Source: Trematomus loennbergii (taxonomy: Eukaryota > Chordata > Actinopteri > Perciformes > Nototheniidae). Taken from it: 64,000 nt of DNA. Below the pieces are notes generated by a model. The model was given only the letters and a program-made list of their open reading frames with translations. It was not told the origin of the DNA and did no database searches. This document shows, one piece after another, positions 21,125 to 28,859 of this stretch (its first letter is position 1; the number at the start of each line of letters is the position of its first letter). A program made the position numbers and the translations under genes. Location: assembly GCA_012861695.1 (NCBI GenBank), contig JAAOOA010000006.1, forward strand, positions 28,687,811 through 28,751,810, written 5' to 3'.

Positions 21125-23363
21125 CTCTGTTTTCCAGATTGAGTCTATTTAATTGATTGTTTTGGTTGCGTGTGATTTAATTAATTTTTATAATTTAATT
21201 TGTTTTATTTATTATATATAATTTATATATTTGAATATTATTTCACATTTCATTTGCCATGTTGGATGTTCAATAAAAAGTTCTGTTTGAAAGGATGTTC
21301 TTGAATTATTATTATTATATATTATCATTATGTCAGTGGTCTAAAATGGTCTTACAACGGTGCCGACAATATTATCGTTTATCGCAATAATTTCCGGGAA
21401 AATGTATCGTCCAACAAAATTAATTATCGTGACAGGCCTAAGCTTGGGTTCCCTCGATAAAAAAGCAATGGGATTTCTCCATAGGATTTTGGAAAATAAG
21501 GTCTGTGGAAAACGAACCTGTTAGATAAATGCACGTTTTGTTCAGCCGGATAATATCCACATGTCTACCCTACTTTTATCATTTTCTAATCATAAATCTA
21601 ATCGATAGATTTATGATTAGCATAATTTGTTCATGATGGCTCATGTCAGTGATAGTGATGACATCGTTGCGAAATTATTAACAGAGTCATTTTCAAGATT
21701 GAGTTACAATGATAAATTGGAGTGGCAAAGGATCAGCTGCATGACCCTGCCATCAAGTACTTCCAAAAGGACAGGACTGTGTTTAAGTGATTTGATCATC
21801 AAAGGTAGGCCCAAGTAATTTTCAATGTGGGCCGCCGTGCCGACTTAATTCATTTATAATTGTTACTACGCTGTGACGTAATAACTCGATGTTCGAGGGA
21901 AGGGGTCAGAGGGCCTAGGTATAAAAGTCACGGCTTGCCACTGGAAGGGACTGTCATACATATCTTACCTTGTCGCCAGCATTTGGGTTCTTGTCAGGGT
22001 GGTATTCTTTTGCCAGTTTCCGGTATGACTAGAAGTACATAAAAGAGAGAGCATAGTTATATAATACTCATTGTAGTAATGCGCTGTTTAATGGAATCAC
22101 ACACCTGTATGACTCAAATTCATAAGAAGGTACAGGGTCTACTTGTTACGCAATCACACGTGATGTTAAGCACTGACGGATGGAAAGTTTATTCTCATGG
22201 TTTTACTGAGTAAGTGGCTATCAGGTGATTTATATAACGACAGACCCAATTATTTTAACTGTATTATACCCATGACTTAATAACCATTTTGTCTAAAAAA
22301 CGGTACTTCAAAATGTCTGACAATTTAATCACTAACGTTTAGCATAGCGTGCGTATGCTCATTAGCATCTCTCGCTAACCAGAGATGTCGTTAAAAAATC
22401 GCCCTATGAACCATGACAACCCTTTTTCTTAAAATCTAACGTTGATAAAGTGAGTGAATTTAATATCGTACACCAATGTAAAGACTTACACCAGGTTTAG
22501 CTCAGATTGAAATGGGTACAATTACATGCAACAGTAACGTTAGCTCATCCGCTAGCGTTAGCCTGTGCTAGCGGAGTTTTAATTTAAGGTTAACAATGTA
22601 ACGATACTTCAATGTTAGCATTATATCTCGTGAACTGGCTGGAGGTTAAATAAAGCCTTGATGCCCACAGAAAGTGAAACCGTAAAACATGACCGTAATT
22701 ATTGACAACCAATAATAGCAACGTTACTGTACGGTCAAATTGGCATTCAGTAATGCAAGGTTCGAAGTCGACTTATTGTAATTATTTCTTCACACCATAA
22801 ATATGTCTTTATTATCAAGCTATCTGTCAGGATTTTCCAGCCATTAGGAAACACACACTATAATTAACGTTACCTGTTTCCAGAAGCTTCGACAGGCTTA
22901 ACGTTAGCTAGCTGACATGATGACAAACACCTGAGCTAAAGCTAACGTGAGGTCAATCGCCTTATTAGTAACGTGACAAGCAACAAACTCAATGTCCCTT
23001 TTAATGAACGTCACACAAGTTCACTGTCCTGTTTCAAACCAGACGAAAATCCATATTGACTGTTGCTAAAATAAAAAAGAACCCTGATATTACAGAACCC
23101 ATGAACATTTAACATTACAGCCGCATCGCCACATGAACACCCAGGCCGGTTAGCATGTTAGCCTAGCAAGTTGGCTAACTAGCTTGCTGTGCATAACAAC
23201 GCATTTCCTGATTGTAGCAATTGACTCTCACAAACATAAACCTGGTGTAATTTCGTGGTTTGTTCAAACCTTTCAGTGTAATTACCTTCTTCAGCTCATT
23301 CTCAGTAGCGTTCGGAGTCACGCCGAGAATATCGTATAGTTTTGTGTCTACTACAGTCGCCAT
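10835..23363 (-). CDS. dnaja2: DnaJ homolog subfamily A member 2 (Hsp40 co-chaperone), nine coding exons
   Basis: Cytosolic type-I Hsp40 that delivers unfolded clients to Hsp70 and stimulates its ATPase. Exons (minus): 23286-23363, 21969-22028, 20332-20561, 19607-19687, 19388-19521, 19096-19291, 13968-14112, 13343-13470, 10835-11021. Once three missing bases are allowed for, they join in phase to about 413 residues, against 412 in human. Visible in order: J domain with HPD at residues 36-38; Gly/Phe-rich linker ([19 protein letters not shown]); four zinc modules of the CxxCxGxG type ([32 protein letters not shown]); substrate-binding C-terminal domains ([32 protein letters not shown]); and a terminal CAHQ prenylation box. 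Three 1-base gaps (exon 6, two in exon 9) break the literal frame. They fall in or beside base runs and look like sequence errors. It is followed upstream by neto2 in the same orientation. Confidence 0.95.
11148..11578 (+). mobile_element. Repeat family A copy 1 (GGGCCCTATTATGCT end)
   Basis: Starts AAGGGGCCCTATTATGCTC and contains CCAATTGG..., GCGCTAGCCAATAGAAG and TCTGGAGGGAA blocks that recur near 19.9, 27.1 and 47.7 kb. A related inverted end (AGCATGACATGGGAGCTTT) is at 12802-12820. It lies in intron 8 of dnaja2. It is a TIR-type, probably non-autonomous DNA transposon common in fish; I cannot assign the superfamily. Confidence 0.65.
11579..12232. mobile_element. hAT-like fragment inside family A copy
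   Basis: Interrupts family A at CAGGGCTGCACATAACTGG, a typical hAT-type left end, followed by GTGCGCAGGTGCGCAC. I could not place its right end because another insertion follows at 12233. Confidence 0.4.
12233..12517. mobile_element. hAT MITE, 285 bp, with perfect 8-bp TSD
   Basis: Ends TAGGGCTGTGCAATTA and, inverted, CGCACAGCCCTA. Perfect duplications GTATGTGA at 12225-12232 and 12518-12525. The interior is AT-rich with paired AATCG/CGATT motifs. No coding capacity. Confidence 0.9.
12556..12622. repeat. 17-bp tandem repeat with TTACGTCA in each unit
   Basis: Unit GTTACGTCACTATACTC repeats three times exactly, plus a fourth copy that lacks one TA step. Each unit holds TTACGTCA, a bZIP (CREB/C-EBP hybrid) type site. 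Confidence 0.9.
12690..12822 (-). mobile_element. Repeat family A, right-hand piece
   Basis: Contains GCAGACCGTTCACATGCAG and AAAAAGCTACATAAC, a diverged repeat of 11540-11578, and ends AGCATGACATGGGAGCTTT, the inverse of the family A start. It closes the mosaic opened at 11148. Confidence 0.5.
13343..13470 (-). CDS. dnaja2: dnaja2 exon 8
   Basis: [20 protein letters not shown]... to ...[10 protein letters not shown]. The 3' boundary is ambiguous: CTT|GTGGTA or CTTGTG|GTACGA. I chose the latter because K-L-x-E-L-E-D then matches the family spacing. Confidence 0.92.
13968..14112 (-). CDS. dnaja2: dnaja2 exon 7
   Basis: [20 protein letters not shown]...[26 protein letters not shown], phase 1 donor GTTAATA. 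Part of C-terminal domain II. It is separated from exon 6 by a 5 kb intron rich in transposons. Confidence 0.95.
14340..15040. mobile_element. Harbinger-like repeat fragment
   Basis: Within dnaja2 intron 6. On the plus strand from 14766 it reads [18 protein letters not shown], resembling the start of the Myb/SANT-like protein of fish Harbinger elements ([13 protein letters not shown]), and then breaks off. The surroundings are CpG-rich, unlike the host intron. Ends not resolved. Confidence 0.45.
15041..16018. other. Intron 6 of dnaja2, mostly unassigned
   Basis: No exon seen. About 15430-15645 has T-rich sequence ending in a GGGACTAAAAAAGGATTTCT tail that resembles the 3' end of fish LINE-type elements; the rest is unassigned. 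Confidence 0.3.
16029..17666 (+). mobile_element. hAT element remnant with BED zinc finger
   Basis: The right end ...TATCGTGACAGGCCTA is a common hAT-type terminus. ACTCAC occurs at both borders (16023-16028 and 17667-17672). Plus strand from about 16530 reads [17 protein letters not shown], then after a one-base shift [18 protein letters not shown] and LHQKHNH: a ZBED-type BED finger (CxxC...HxxxxH) of an hAT transposase. No catalytic domain follows. A MITE interrupts it at 17027. The 16030-16200 part may be a further nested repeat. Confidence 0.65.
17027..17408. mobile_element. 382-bp MITE with TA duplication
   Basis: Ends AAGGTGGGGTAG and, inverted, CTACCCCACCTT, flanked by TA on each side. 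The sister repeat at 21.1-21.4 kb has the same flanks joined without it (GTGATTTAATTAATT), proving a clean insertion with a TA duplication. A palindrome TAGCCGGCCGGCTA lies inside. Confidence 0.88.
18141..19062 (+). mobile_element. hAT element, 922 bp, with BED finger fragment
   Basis: Ends TAGGGATGGGTACCGA and, inverted, CGATACCCATCCCTA. Near-perfect 8-bp duplications TTCAATAC (18133-18140) and TTTAATAC (19063-19070). From 18481 the plus strand encodes [18 protein letters not shown], then CxxC and [12 protein letters not shown], a BED zinc finger of an Ac-like hAT transposase, with an in-frame TAA between the two Cys/His halves. No catalytic region. Internal-deletion derivative. Confidence 0.85.
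19096..19291 (-). CDS. dnaja2: dnaja2 exon 6 (zinc module 4), apparent 1-base deletion
   Basis: Reads [16 protein letters not shown], then loses frame; [18 protein letters not shown] and the rest continue in the next frame to ...LQEKENE|GTAAG. One missing base at about 19242 (AAAAAG-TCC where AAAAAGGTCC would keep Lys-Val-Leu) explains both the frame break and the exon length: 196 nt observed, 197 needed for the flanking phases. Confidence 0.93.
19388..19521 (-). CDS. dnaja2: dnaja2 exon 5 (zinc modules 2 and 3)
   Basis: [18 protein letters not shown]...[17 protein letters not shown]; donor AAG|GTAAGG in phase 1. The zinc-binding Cys pairs are intact. Confidence 0.95.
19607..19687 (-). CDS. 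dnaja2: dnaja2 exon 4 (first zinc module)
   Basis: [20 protein letters not shown] then LCSTCNG; donor GG|GTAAGT. It begins C-terminal domain I and the first CxxCxGxG repeat, completed in the next exon. Confidence 0.95.
19785..20010 (+). mobile_element. Repeat family A copy 2, with LINE tail inserted
   Basis: AAAGGGCCCC, then TATGCTCATTTTCAGGTTGA and GGTCTGCTCTGATTGGTTA as in family A. Between the two, about 19795-19875 is foreign and ends GACAATAAAGTTGGACTTTG, resembling the tail of a 3'-truncated LINE. In dnaja2 intron 3. Confidence 0.5.
20332..20561 (-). CDS. dnaja2: dnaja2 exon 3 (end of J domain, G/F linker)
   Basis: Starts [20 protein letters not shown] after an AG and ends ...GEDMVHPLK, with the last Lys codon split (AA|GTAAGAG, phase 2). 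Contains the Gly-rich linker and the [10 protein letters not shown] segment typical of DNAJA1/2. Confidence 0.95.
21066..21440. mobile_element. hAT-type repeat, sister copy of 16940-17666
   Basis: From GAGCTCTGTTTTCCAG to TTATCGTGACAGGCCTAA it matches 16969-17666 nearly base for base, minus the MITE at 17027-17408. A short (TA)n at 21092-21112 precedes it. In dnaja2 intron 2. Confidence 0.85.
21600..21820 (+). pseudogene. Short transposase-like reading frame
   Basis: A 63-codon frame (21627-21818) reads [20 protein letters not shown] and goes on with a Ser/Leu/Lys-rich stretch ending IIKGRPK. The style resembles N-termini of fish hAT-like transposases, but I cannot name a domain. It lies in intron 2 of dnaja2 next to a hAT repeat. 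Confidence 0.25.
21969..22028 (-). CDS. dnaja2: dnaja2 exon 2 (HPD motif)
   Basis: Twenty codons, [20 protein letters not shown], bounded by AG and GTAAGA. It carries the HPD tripeptide needed to stimulate Hsp70 ATPase. It is too short to stand out as an open frame. Confidence 0.95.
22029..23285 (-). other. dnaja2 intron 1
   Basis: No exon or transposon end recognised. The AACGTTA/GCTAACGT motif recurs many times. Such a first intron could hold regulatory sequence, but nothing specific is visible. Confidence 0.4.
23286..23363 (-). CDS. dnaja2: dnaja2 coding exon 1
   Basis: ATG at 23363 begins [20 protein letters not shown] and the exon ends ...ENELKK|GTAATT in phase 0 (26 codons). This is helix I of the J domain. 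The start matches the family N-terminus and no upstream in-frame ATG is needed. Confidence 0.95.
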
Positions 23364-23540
23364 GGTGTTGCTGTGGATGTTGCTTCAGCAGGGAGGTGGG
23401 TGGACAAAGAGAAAGAGCCGGTGGAAAATGTTTTTGCTCGCCTCGTGTTTCAGTTTCCGGGAAGAGAGACGCTCCGTGTGGGCCGCTGCTGCCTCCAGGC
23501 TGCGGGGACACCACATTACTGCTCATTGAAAAAAACATTC
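23364..23540 (-). promoter_or_regulatory. dnaja2: dnaja2 5'UTR and core promoter region
   Basis: GC-rich block immediately upstream of the ATG at 23363, falling sharply to AT-rich sequence past 23540. No TATA box within the first 150 nt. Consistent with a housekeeping-type promoter; the start site is not determined. Confidence 0.45.
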
Positions 23541-24050
23541 TGAATTATTACAATGACACACTTTTTTTGAAAGAAGTACTTAGTATGTTATTTAGTATAC
23601 ACAGAATGACGCAACATCATTTTACAAATAATGACTTAAAACTCAAAACATTTCTTAAAATATTAAAAAGCTATTTGGGGAGACTTTGTAAATATTTTGA
23701 GAAACAATCTCTTTTTTGAGTTCAGCCATTAATTAATTAATTTGAGGTTCTCAGTAGGCTAATCATTTTTTAAATGTAGGCTACTAAGTCATTTCATTTG
23801 AGGTACTAAGTCATTATTTTAAGATACAACGTCCTTTAAAAAAAGAAAATGTGTCATTATTTTGAGCTACTATATAATTTTGTTGATGTAATTGGTCCTT
23901 ATTGTTTAAGGACATTTGTCAGAATTTTGAGATAATAGCATACTGTTGCCCCTAGGTAACAAACCTTTCATTATTAAATGTTTTTAAAACATAGGCCTAT
24001 ATAATGTCATGTTTGTTTCCAATAAAATGAGGGAATGATAATGGGTGTGA
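23541..24050. other. Intergenic AT-rich, nothing recognised
   Basis: Low-complexity A/T-rich DNA upstream of dnaja2. Confidence 0.4.
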
Positions 24051-24419
24051 CCTTTTGTCTGGGGGCGGAACAGTCTTTATGCAAGCAAAGCCAGATGGGA
24101 CCAGGACCACCACTTGGTAAGAAACATTTAACTTTATAACATATTTAAAATGTATATAAATAAGATAACATGTGCATGAATATGTAAAAAAAAAAACTAT
24201 ATTTGATTGTTTAAAGACTTATTATATTTTTCTTTATTTGCTAAAACTATGTTTTTTGTTCGTAGCCTCAGGGCAACACTGTGCAGTTAGACCCCTTTTG
24301 TCCAGGCAATATCATGCAAGTGTGCAGATGTACTCAGGTGTAAAATGATGAACCTATTCGATATGTTTACTTTACTATCTGATAATTACAGGAAATGGAC
24401 ACTAACACATTTTTAATTA

Positions 24420-24860
24420 CAGGAAATGGACACCAACACATTTTATGGGCAGAAGGGACATGATCAATCTGTTAGGGCCATTCCGTCTGACGGTGAGGAC
24501 AGTGAAGGGGACAATAGTCAGGAAGAGTGGATCCCTGAATCATGTTTGAGAAATAGTAAGGTTAAGGGTCAGTCAGTATCAGTCAGCAGAGTAACACTAA
24601 CATGTGTGTTTGTGTGTTTATTTGGCAAGCATATTAGTGGATGAAGAAAAGGTAAATAACAAATTCAAATGTGTGTTTCTATTTGTGCTTCCTGTGTTCT
24701 ATTAGGATAATGCGTGTCTGACAATGATACTTTGTCTGTGGATGAAGAGCAACACGAAGATGTAGCAGAAGTTGATGTTCCTGCCAACCTCGGTGGAAAA
24801 CCGTCCACAATGCAATCTACAATGCTTACTAAATGTGAGCTATGTCAAAATAACAAACAC
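24420..24860 (+). pseudogene. Acidic reading-frame pieces, possibly transposase N-terminus
   Basis: From 24426, MDTNTFYGQKGHDQSVRAIP is followed by an acidic SDGEDSEGDNSQEEWIPE stretch. About 170 bp later another piece, SDNDTLSVDEEQHEDVAEVD, is open. Acidic leaders of this kind precede piggyBac-type (PGBD) transposases, but no catalytic part is present, so the identity is a guess. Confidence 0.25.
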
Positions 24861-24939
24861 TGGTTCAAACAATAATGCACACAAACACTCAAGACAGACT
24901 GAAACACTTATAATCATACCTGCATACACAGACTACCCC

Positions 24940-25221
24940 CTACACTGTTCCAAGAGTAAGAACTAAACATGGAGAAGCAGCGTTTAGCTATTATGCCCCG
25001 ACTATCTGGAACAAACTCCCTGAATCCTGCAGGTCCGTTGCAACTCTTAATACTTTTAAATCCAGACTAAAACATATGTTTTTGTCGCTGCATTTGAGTG
25101 AGCTGTTTATATCCACACTGCTGTATGGCTTTTATTCATGTATTCTACTTTATTTACATTTGTAAAGCACTTTGAATTGCCGTGTGCTGAAAGGTGCTCT
25201 ATAAATAAACTTGCCTTGCCT
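24940..25221 (+). mobile_element. LINE (L2/CR1-like) 3' end
   Basis: Encodes the typical C-terminus of an L2-like reverse-transcriptase ORF: RVRTKHGEAAFSYYAPTIWN, then KLPESCRSVATLNTFKSRLK, then a hydrophobic tail and stop. The noncoding end GGTGCTCTATAAATAAACTT then leads straight into an (AC)n tract. 5'-truncated, as usual for LINEs. Confidence 0.75.
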
Positions 25222-25280
25222 CACACACACACACACACACACACGCACGCACGCACGCACACACACACACACACACACAC
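25222..25280. repeat. (AC)n microsatellite, left half
   Basis: AC repeat with ACGC interruptions. It continues at 25852-25889 on the other side of an inserted hAT MITE. Confidence 0.95.
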
Positions 25281-25851
25281 CAGGGCTGAACGATTCATCG
25301 ATTTTAAATCGAAATCACGATTTGAAGTGAAGCAATTATCAAATCGTAAAGCCTGCGATTTAAAAAAAAAATGTCTTCTTGTGTGTCAGTCATCCACACC
25401 AATCAGAAGTGCTGTGCTCCACATGTACCAGTCATTGTTAACCAATCAGAAGTGGCCCATGATAGTAGGTGATAGACAGACTGATCCAATCACCTGCCAA
25501 GTATTTTTGAAATACTTTTCCAAATGGCTTCCAATGGAGCGTTCCTAGATGGTTTGGTGAAACAAATGCTCCATCACATGTTTTACATCTATTACAGGGT
25601 GAATCTTAAACTGAAGCTTGACTTTAAAGCAACCCAACGGAAGTTTCATGTAAGTTTAGTTCTTTCACTCGTAGCTCGGGTTGCGGGGTTGCTCGACGGG
25701 AGCACGTTGATACGACCTTCCTAGCCGGAGATATGGCCGCATTTTACAATAAACTTCCGTTGGGTCGCTTAAAAACAAATATCGCTAATCGAATCACAAT
25801 ATCTGTCAGAAAAATCGCAATTAGATTATTTCCCCAAATCGTGCAGCCCTA
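25281..25851. mobile_element. hAT MITE inserted within an (AC)n tract
   Basis: Ends CAGGGCTGAACGATTC and, inverted, AATCGTGCAGCCCTA, with ACACACAC on both sides, compatible with an 8-bp duplication. Subterminal AATCG/CGATT motifs resemble the element at 12233. A smaller TIR element is nested at 25624-25776. Confidence 0.75.
25624..25776. mobile_element. Nested small TIR element
   Basis: TTAAAGCAACCCAACGGAAG at the left is mirrored by CTTCCGTTGGGTCGCTTAA at the right. About 150 bp; noncoding. Confidence 0.6.
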
Positions 25852-25889
25852 ACACACACACACGCACGCACACACACACACACACACAC
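25852..25889. repeat. (AC)n microsatellite, right half
   Basis: Continuation of the tract at 25222. Confidence 0.9.
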
Positions 25890-27100
25890 GCAACTTATTT
25901 TCTTAGATAGATTGTTTATGTTTGCACCACCAGATACCAAATCAAATTCCGTATGTGTAAACTTACCTGGCAATAAACCTGATTTATTTTTAAATGGATA
26001 TAATATCAGGGACCCCCAAGCTCCTAAAACACATGGTGAAACATTGTTTTCCTCCCAAAATAACAAGTCATGCTATAGAGGGTTAAGTAATTATTATCTT
26101 ATTATAAGATATTGTAAAAAACCTAAGGACTTATGGGATCTTTTTTTCCATTACATTGGTTGAAATGGGCTTCCGTATGTCACTCCTAATAAGAAGTGAA
26201 CTCCATTTTTTTTTTTTACATAATTGAATTAACATCAGTTAACCATTATCCTTACACAACATTATGGTTTTCATCTGCCTGCGTGGCCCTTGAACATTTA
26301 GCTGTGAGATGGATGGCTGCTGGGATGGGTTATTTTCCTGCATGTAGGGCCCAGCTGTGAAGTGTGGTATGCCTCAGGTGTGCTCTACACCTGCTTCCCG
26401 GCTTCTGCTTGTGCGTTGTGTGTTGGGGAATGTATGTCATGTTTTGTTCAGTTTTTGCTTTATATGAATGCAGTGAGAAGTAAAAAAAAAGAAGAAGCAT
26501 ATCCATTGAATGTAAATTGATTGAATGGCCATCTTAAATGCCCATGTTACATTGAGGTTTCTTCATGTTAGCTAGAGATGTTTAGATATTGTAAATCATT
26601 TTGAACTCCCCAAAAAAACAACTCTATGAAGACTTACTAGAGTGTTTAAAACTAGCAATAATGACTTTACTTATAATGTATTTTGCAGATAATTAAAAAA
26701 TGGTGGACATAAATAATGCATAGCTCTTACAGTAGTTATTAGGTGATATATTACCTTGAATATTCATCAACTCATTAACATAAAGCTTAGATTAAAAAAA
26801 TTCAAATCTTTAAATGATTATTTAAACTTCAACCAGCTAAACATGCTGCTTTCCATACCAGCATAATGTATTAACATACATCTACCTTCAGGCTCCTGGA
26901 ACTACATGCATCTGTGTCACAGAGGATCACCAGAGCCTGATGCATGCAGCCTCTGAAGGTCACATCTTTATAAGAGGGTGCCTTGAGCATTACACAGGAC
27001 TAATGCATCATGACAGCAAAGGAAAGAGTGTGGAATATGTGCCTGCAATGAGTGAGAGACAGACACAAATATCTGCAAAGATTAATTCAACACATTTTAT
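25890..27100. other. Intergenic, unassigned
   Basis: AT-rich, with a CAGGTGTGCTCTACACCTG-like inverted motif near 26380. No exon or element ends that I can defend. Confidence 0.3.
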
Positions 27101-27104
27101 GTGA

Positions 27105-27345
27105 TTGGTTAGCTGGCTGGCTTTGTTGTGATTACTCAACCACTTACAGATGTATCATGTACAATGTGTAAGAGCGCTAGCCAATAGAAGTGCTAGTGTT
27201 ACGTAGTGATGTCATTATGTTACAGAAGAAAACAAATGAGTCCAATGGAGGCATTTCAGGCAGGGGGGGGGGGTTGTGTAGGAGAGCATATCCTTCTGGA
27301 GGGAACATTAACATGCACAAAAAACAATATAAGACACTACAGGAA
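27105..27345 (+). mobile_element. Repeat family A copy 3
   Basis: GATTGGTTAGCTGGCTGG, GAGCGCTAGCCAATAGAAG, GTGATGTCATTATGTTACAG and TCTGGAGGGAACATT match 11310-11530. Both outer ends are missing. Confidence 0.6.
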
Positions 27346-28011
27346 AGGGAAAACCCCCAAAAGCACAATAGGGCAAATTACACTTGCTGAGTCATGCAAA
27401 CACTTTGGCTCGACTTCTGACAGTCGTTCAAGATTAATATCCAACACGACCCAGTGGCATAAATATCGACGGTGCAGCCGGTGCAACGCACCAGGGCCCA
27501 GAGCCGGCCAGGGGCCCACAAAAACAAATATATATTTTTTTTTTTTATTTGGGGCCCAAATGGCATTGAACGGTTCACACAGTCTTCAAAGTAACCAAGC
27601 AACCTAAATTAATTTGTAATTTGTCTGTCCAATGACCTTGCTCCCTTTCATGTCATGTGATACCATGACGAGCGAACCATTTAATCAATCTCAAAAGTTA
27701 TAGAGTGGCGAAGTCCCTCCCACTTACTTCCGGGTATGGGACCTTATTTAGGAAAAATTATGCATTGAAGTCAATGGGGAGAGAAAACTTATCTTTCGAT
27801 CCCGTTTGAATTGTGCCATGAATTACACATATGATGTTTGTCAATCTTAAAAAATCATTTCCATGTCAAAAAAGTCACAGTTTGTCTTAAAACTGTTGAA
27901 ATATAAGACTTTGAAAAATACGAAACTAGAAAGACTACAAATCCCAGAGTCGCGTAAGTGATGTCACAATTGAGACACTACGATACACGTATAATACCGT
28001 ATATATACGAT

Positions 28012-28048
28012 CAGCGCCATATAGATAGAATCTATCTATATGGCGCTG
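28012..28048. repeat. Perfect 18-bp-arm hairpin, 1-nt loop
   Basis: CAGCGCCATATAGATAGA, a single A, then its exact reverse complement. Confidence 0.95.
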
Positions 28049-28073
28049 GCTAAGATAAGATAACTTTCACAAG

Positions 28074-28175
28074 ATGCCTGTGTGCTTAGTACCAGGTTGT
28101 TATTATACCAGCAATGGGTCTTGCTTGTTCTTTCGCTTCCTGTCTGATGAAAGAGGAGTGTGTAGATCAAGTTAG
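28074..28175 (+). pseudogene. THAP-like zinc-finger fragment
   Basis: MPVCLVPGCYYTSNGSCLFF then RFLSDERGV and a stop. The start Met-Pro-x-Cys with CxxxxC and an aromatic FxRF fits the first half of a THAP (C2CH) domain, as in P-element-like transposases. The second Cys/His pair is lost. Confidence 0.5.
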
Positions 28176-28859
28176 CTACCTAGCTAGTAGCTAGCACGTT
28201 AGTTAGCATTACAGCCTTGTCATTTTTATTAGCCTTAACATGAAGTAACATTAAGTAACCCAAAATGTTAAACAGTAAGAGTAGTATATTTCGTGAACCC
28301 TTTGAATAGTACTGTCATCGGTGTGATCATTCTATAATACACAATTTAAGCCCGGGGGAGAAATGCTAACGCTAACGCTAGCGATCTTCTCTACTTCATG
28401 CTATCTGCACAAATGGTTGACATTAAACATTAAAACGACCAGGCAGTTCAGAGAGAATCGAAGGCAGGCAGGCAGGCAGCTTTGCATGACATTCTTCAGG
28501 ACGTGTTTCATTGTGGTGATAGTGTGAGGGTAGCCAATCGGTTTGTTGACAGTAGTGACGGCCATCTTGGTGACGTGTGTTGTTCTGTGAGACCAGAGAT
28601 GTAGTTCATTGAGCGGTTCACACAAACAAATGTGTTACTTCACAGTTTTACGACACATTTTATTTTTTTTGACTTGCAAAATTATCTTTTAAATTGACAA
28701 ACATCATATGTGTAATTCGTGGCACAATTCAAACGGGATCGAAAGATAATCTTTCTCTCTCCATTGACTTCAATGCATAACTTTTCCGAAATAAGGTCCC
28801 ATGGGGCTCAACCGGAAGGGGAGGGACTTCGCCACTCTATAGGTACTGTAGCTAGCATG

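Larger units (their letters stand above)
27701..28839. mobile_element. 1.1 kb TIR element with THAP-like fragment
   Basis: Long inverted ends: TAGAGTGGCGAAGTCCCTCC at the left, mirrored at the right, both next to TA. The TIRs run over about 200 bp (AAACTTATCTTTCGATCCCG vs CGGGATCGAAAGATAATCTT). The interior has a 37-bp hairpin and a THAP-like start. A TA duplication suggests a Tc1/ISL2EU-like or other TA-targeting family; not assigned. Confidence 0.8.
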
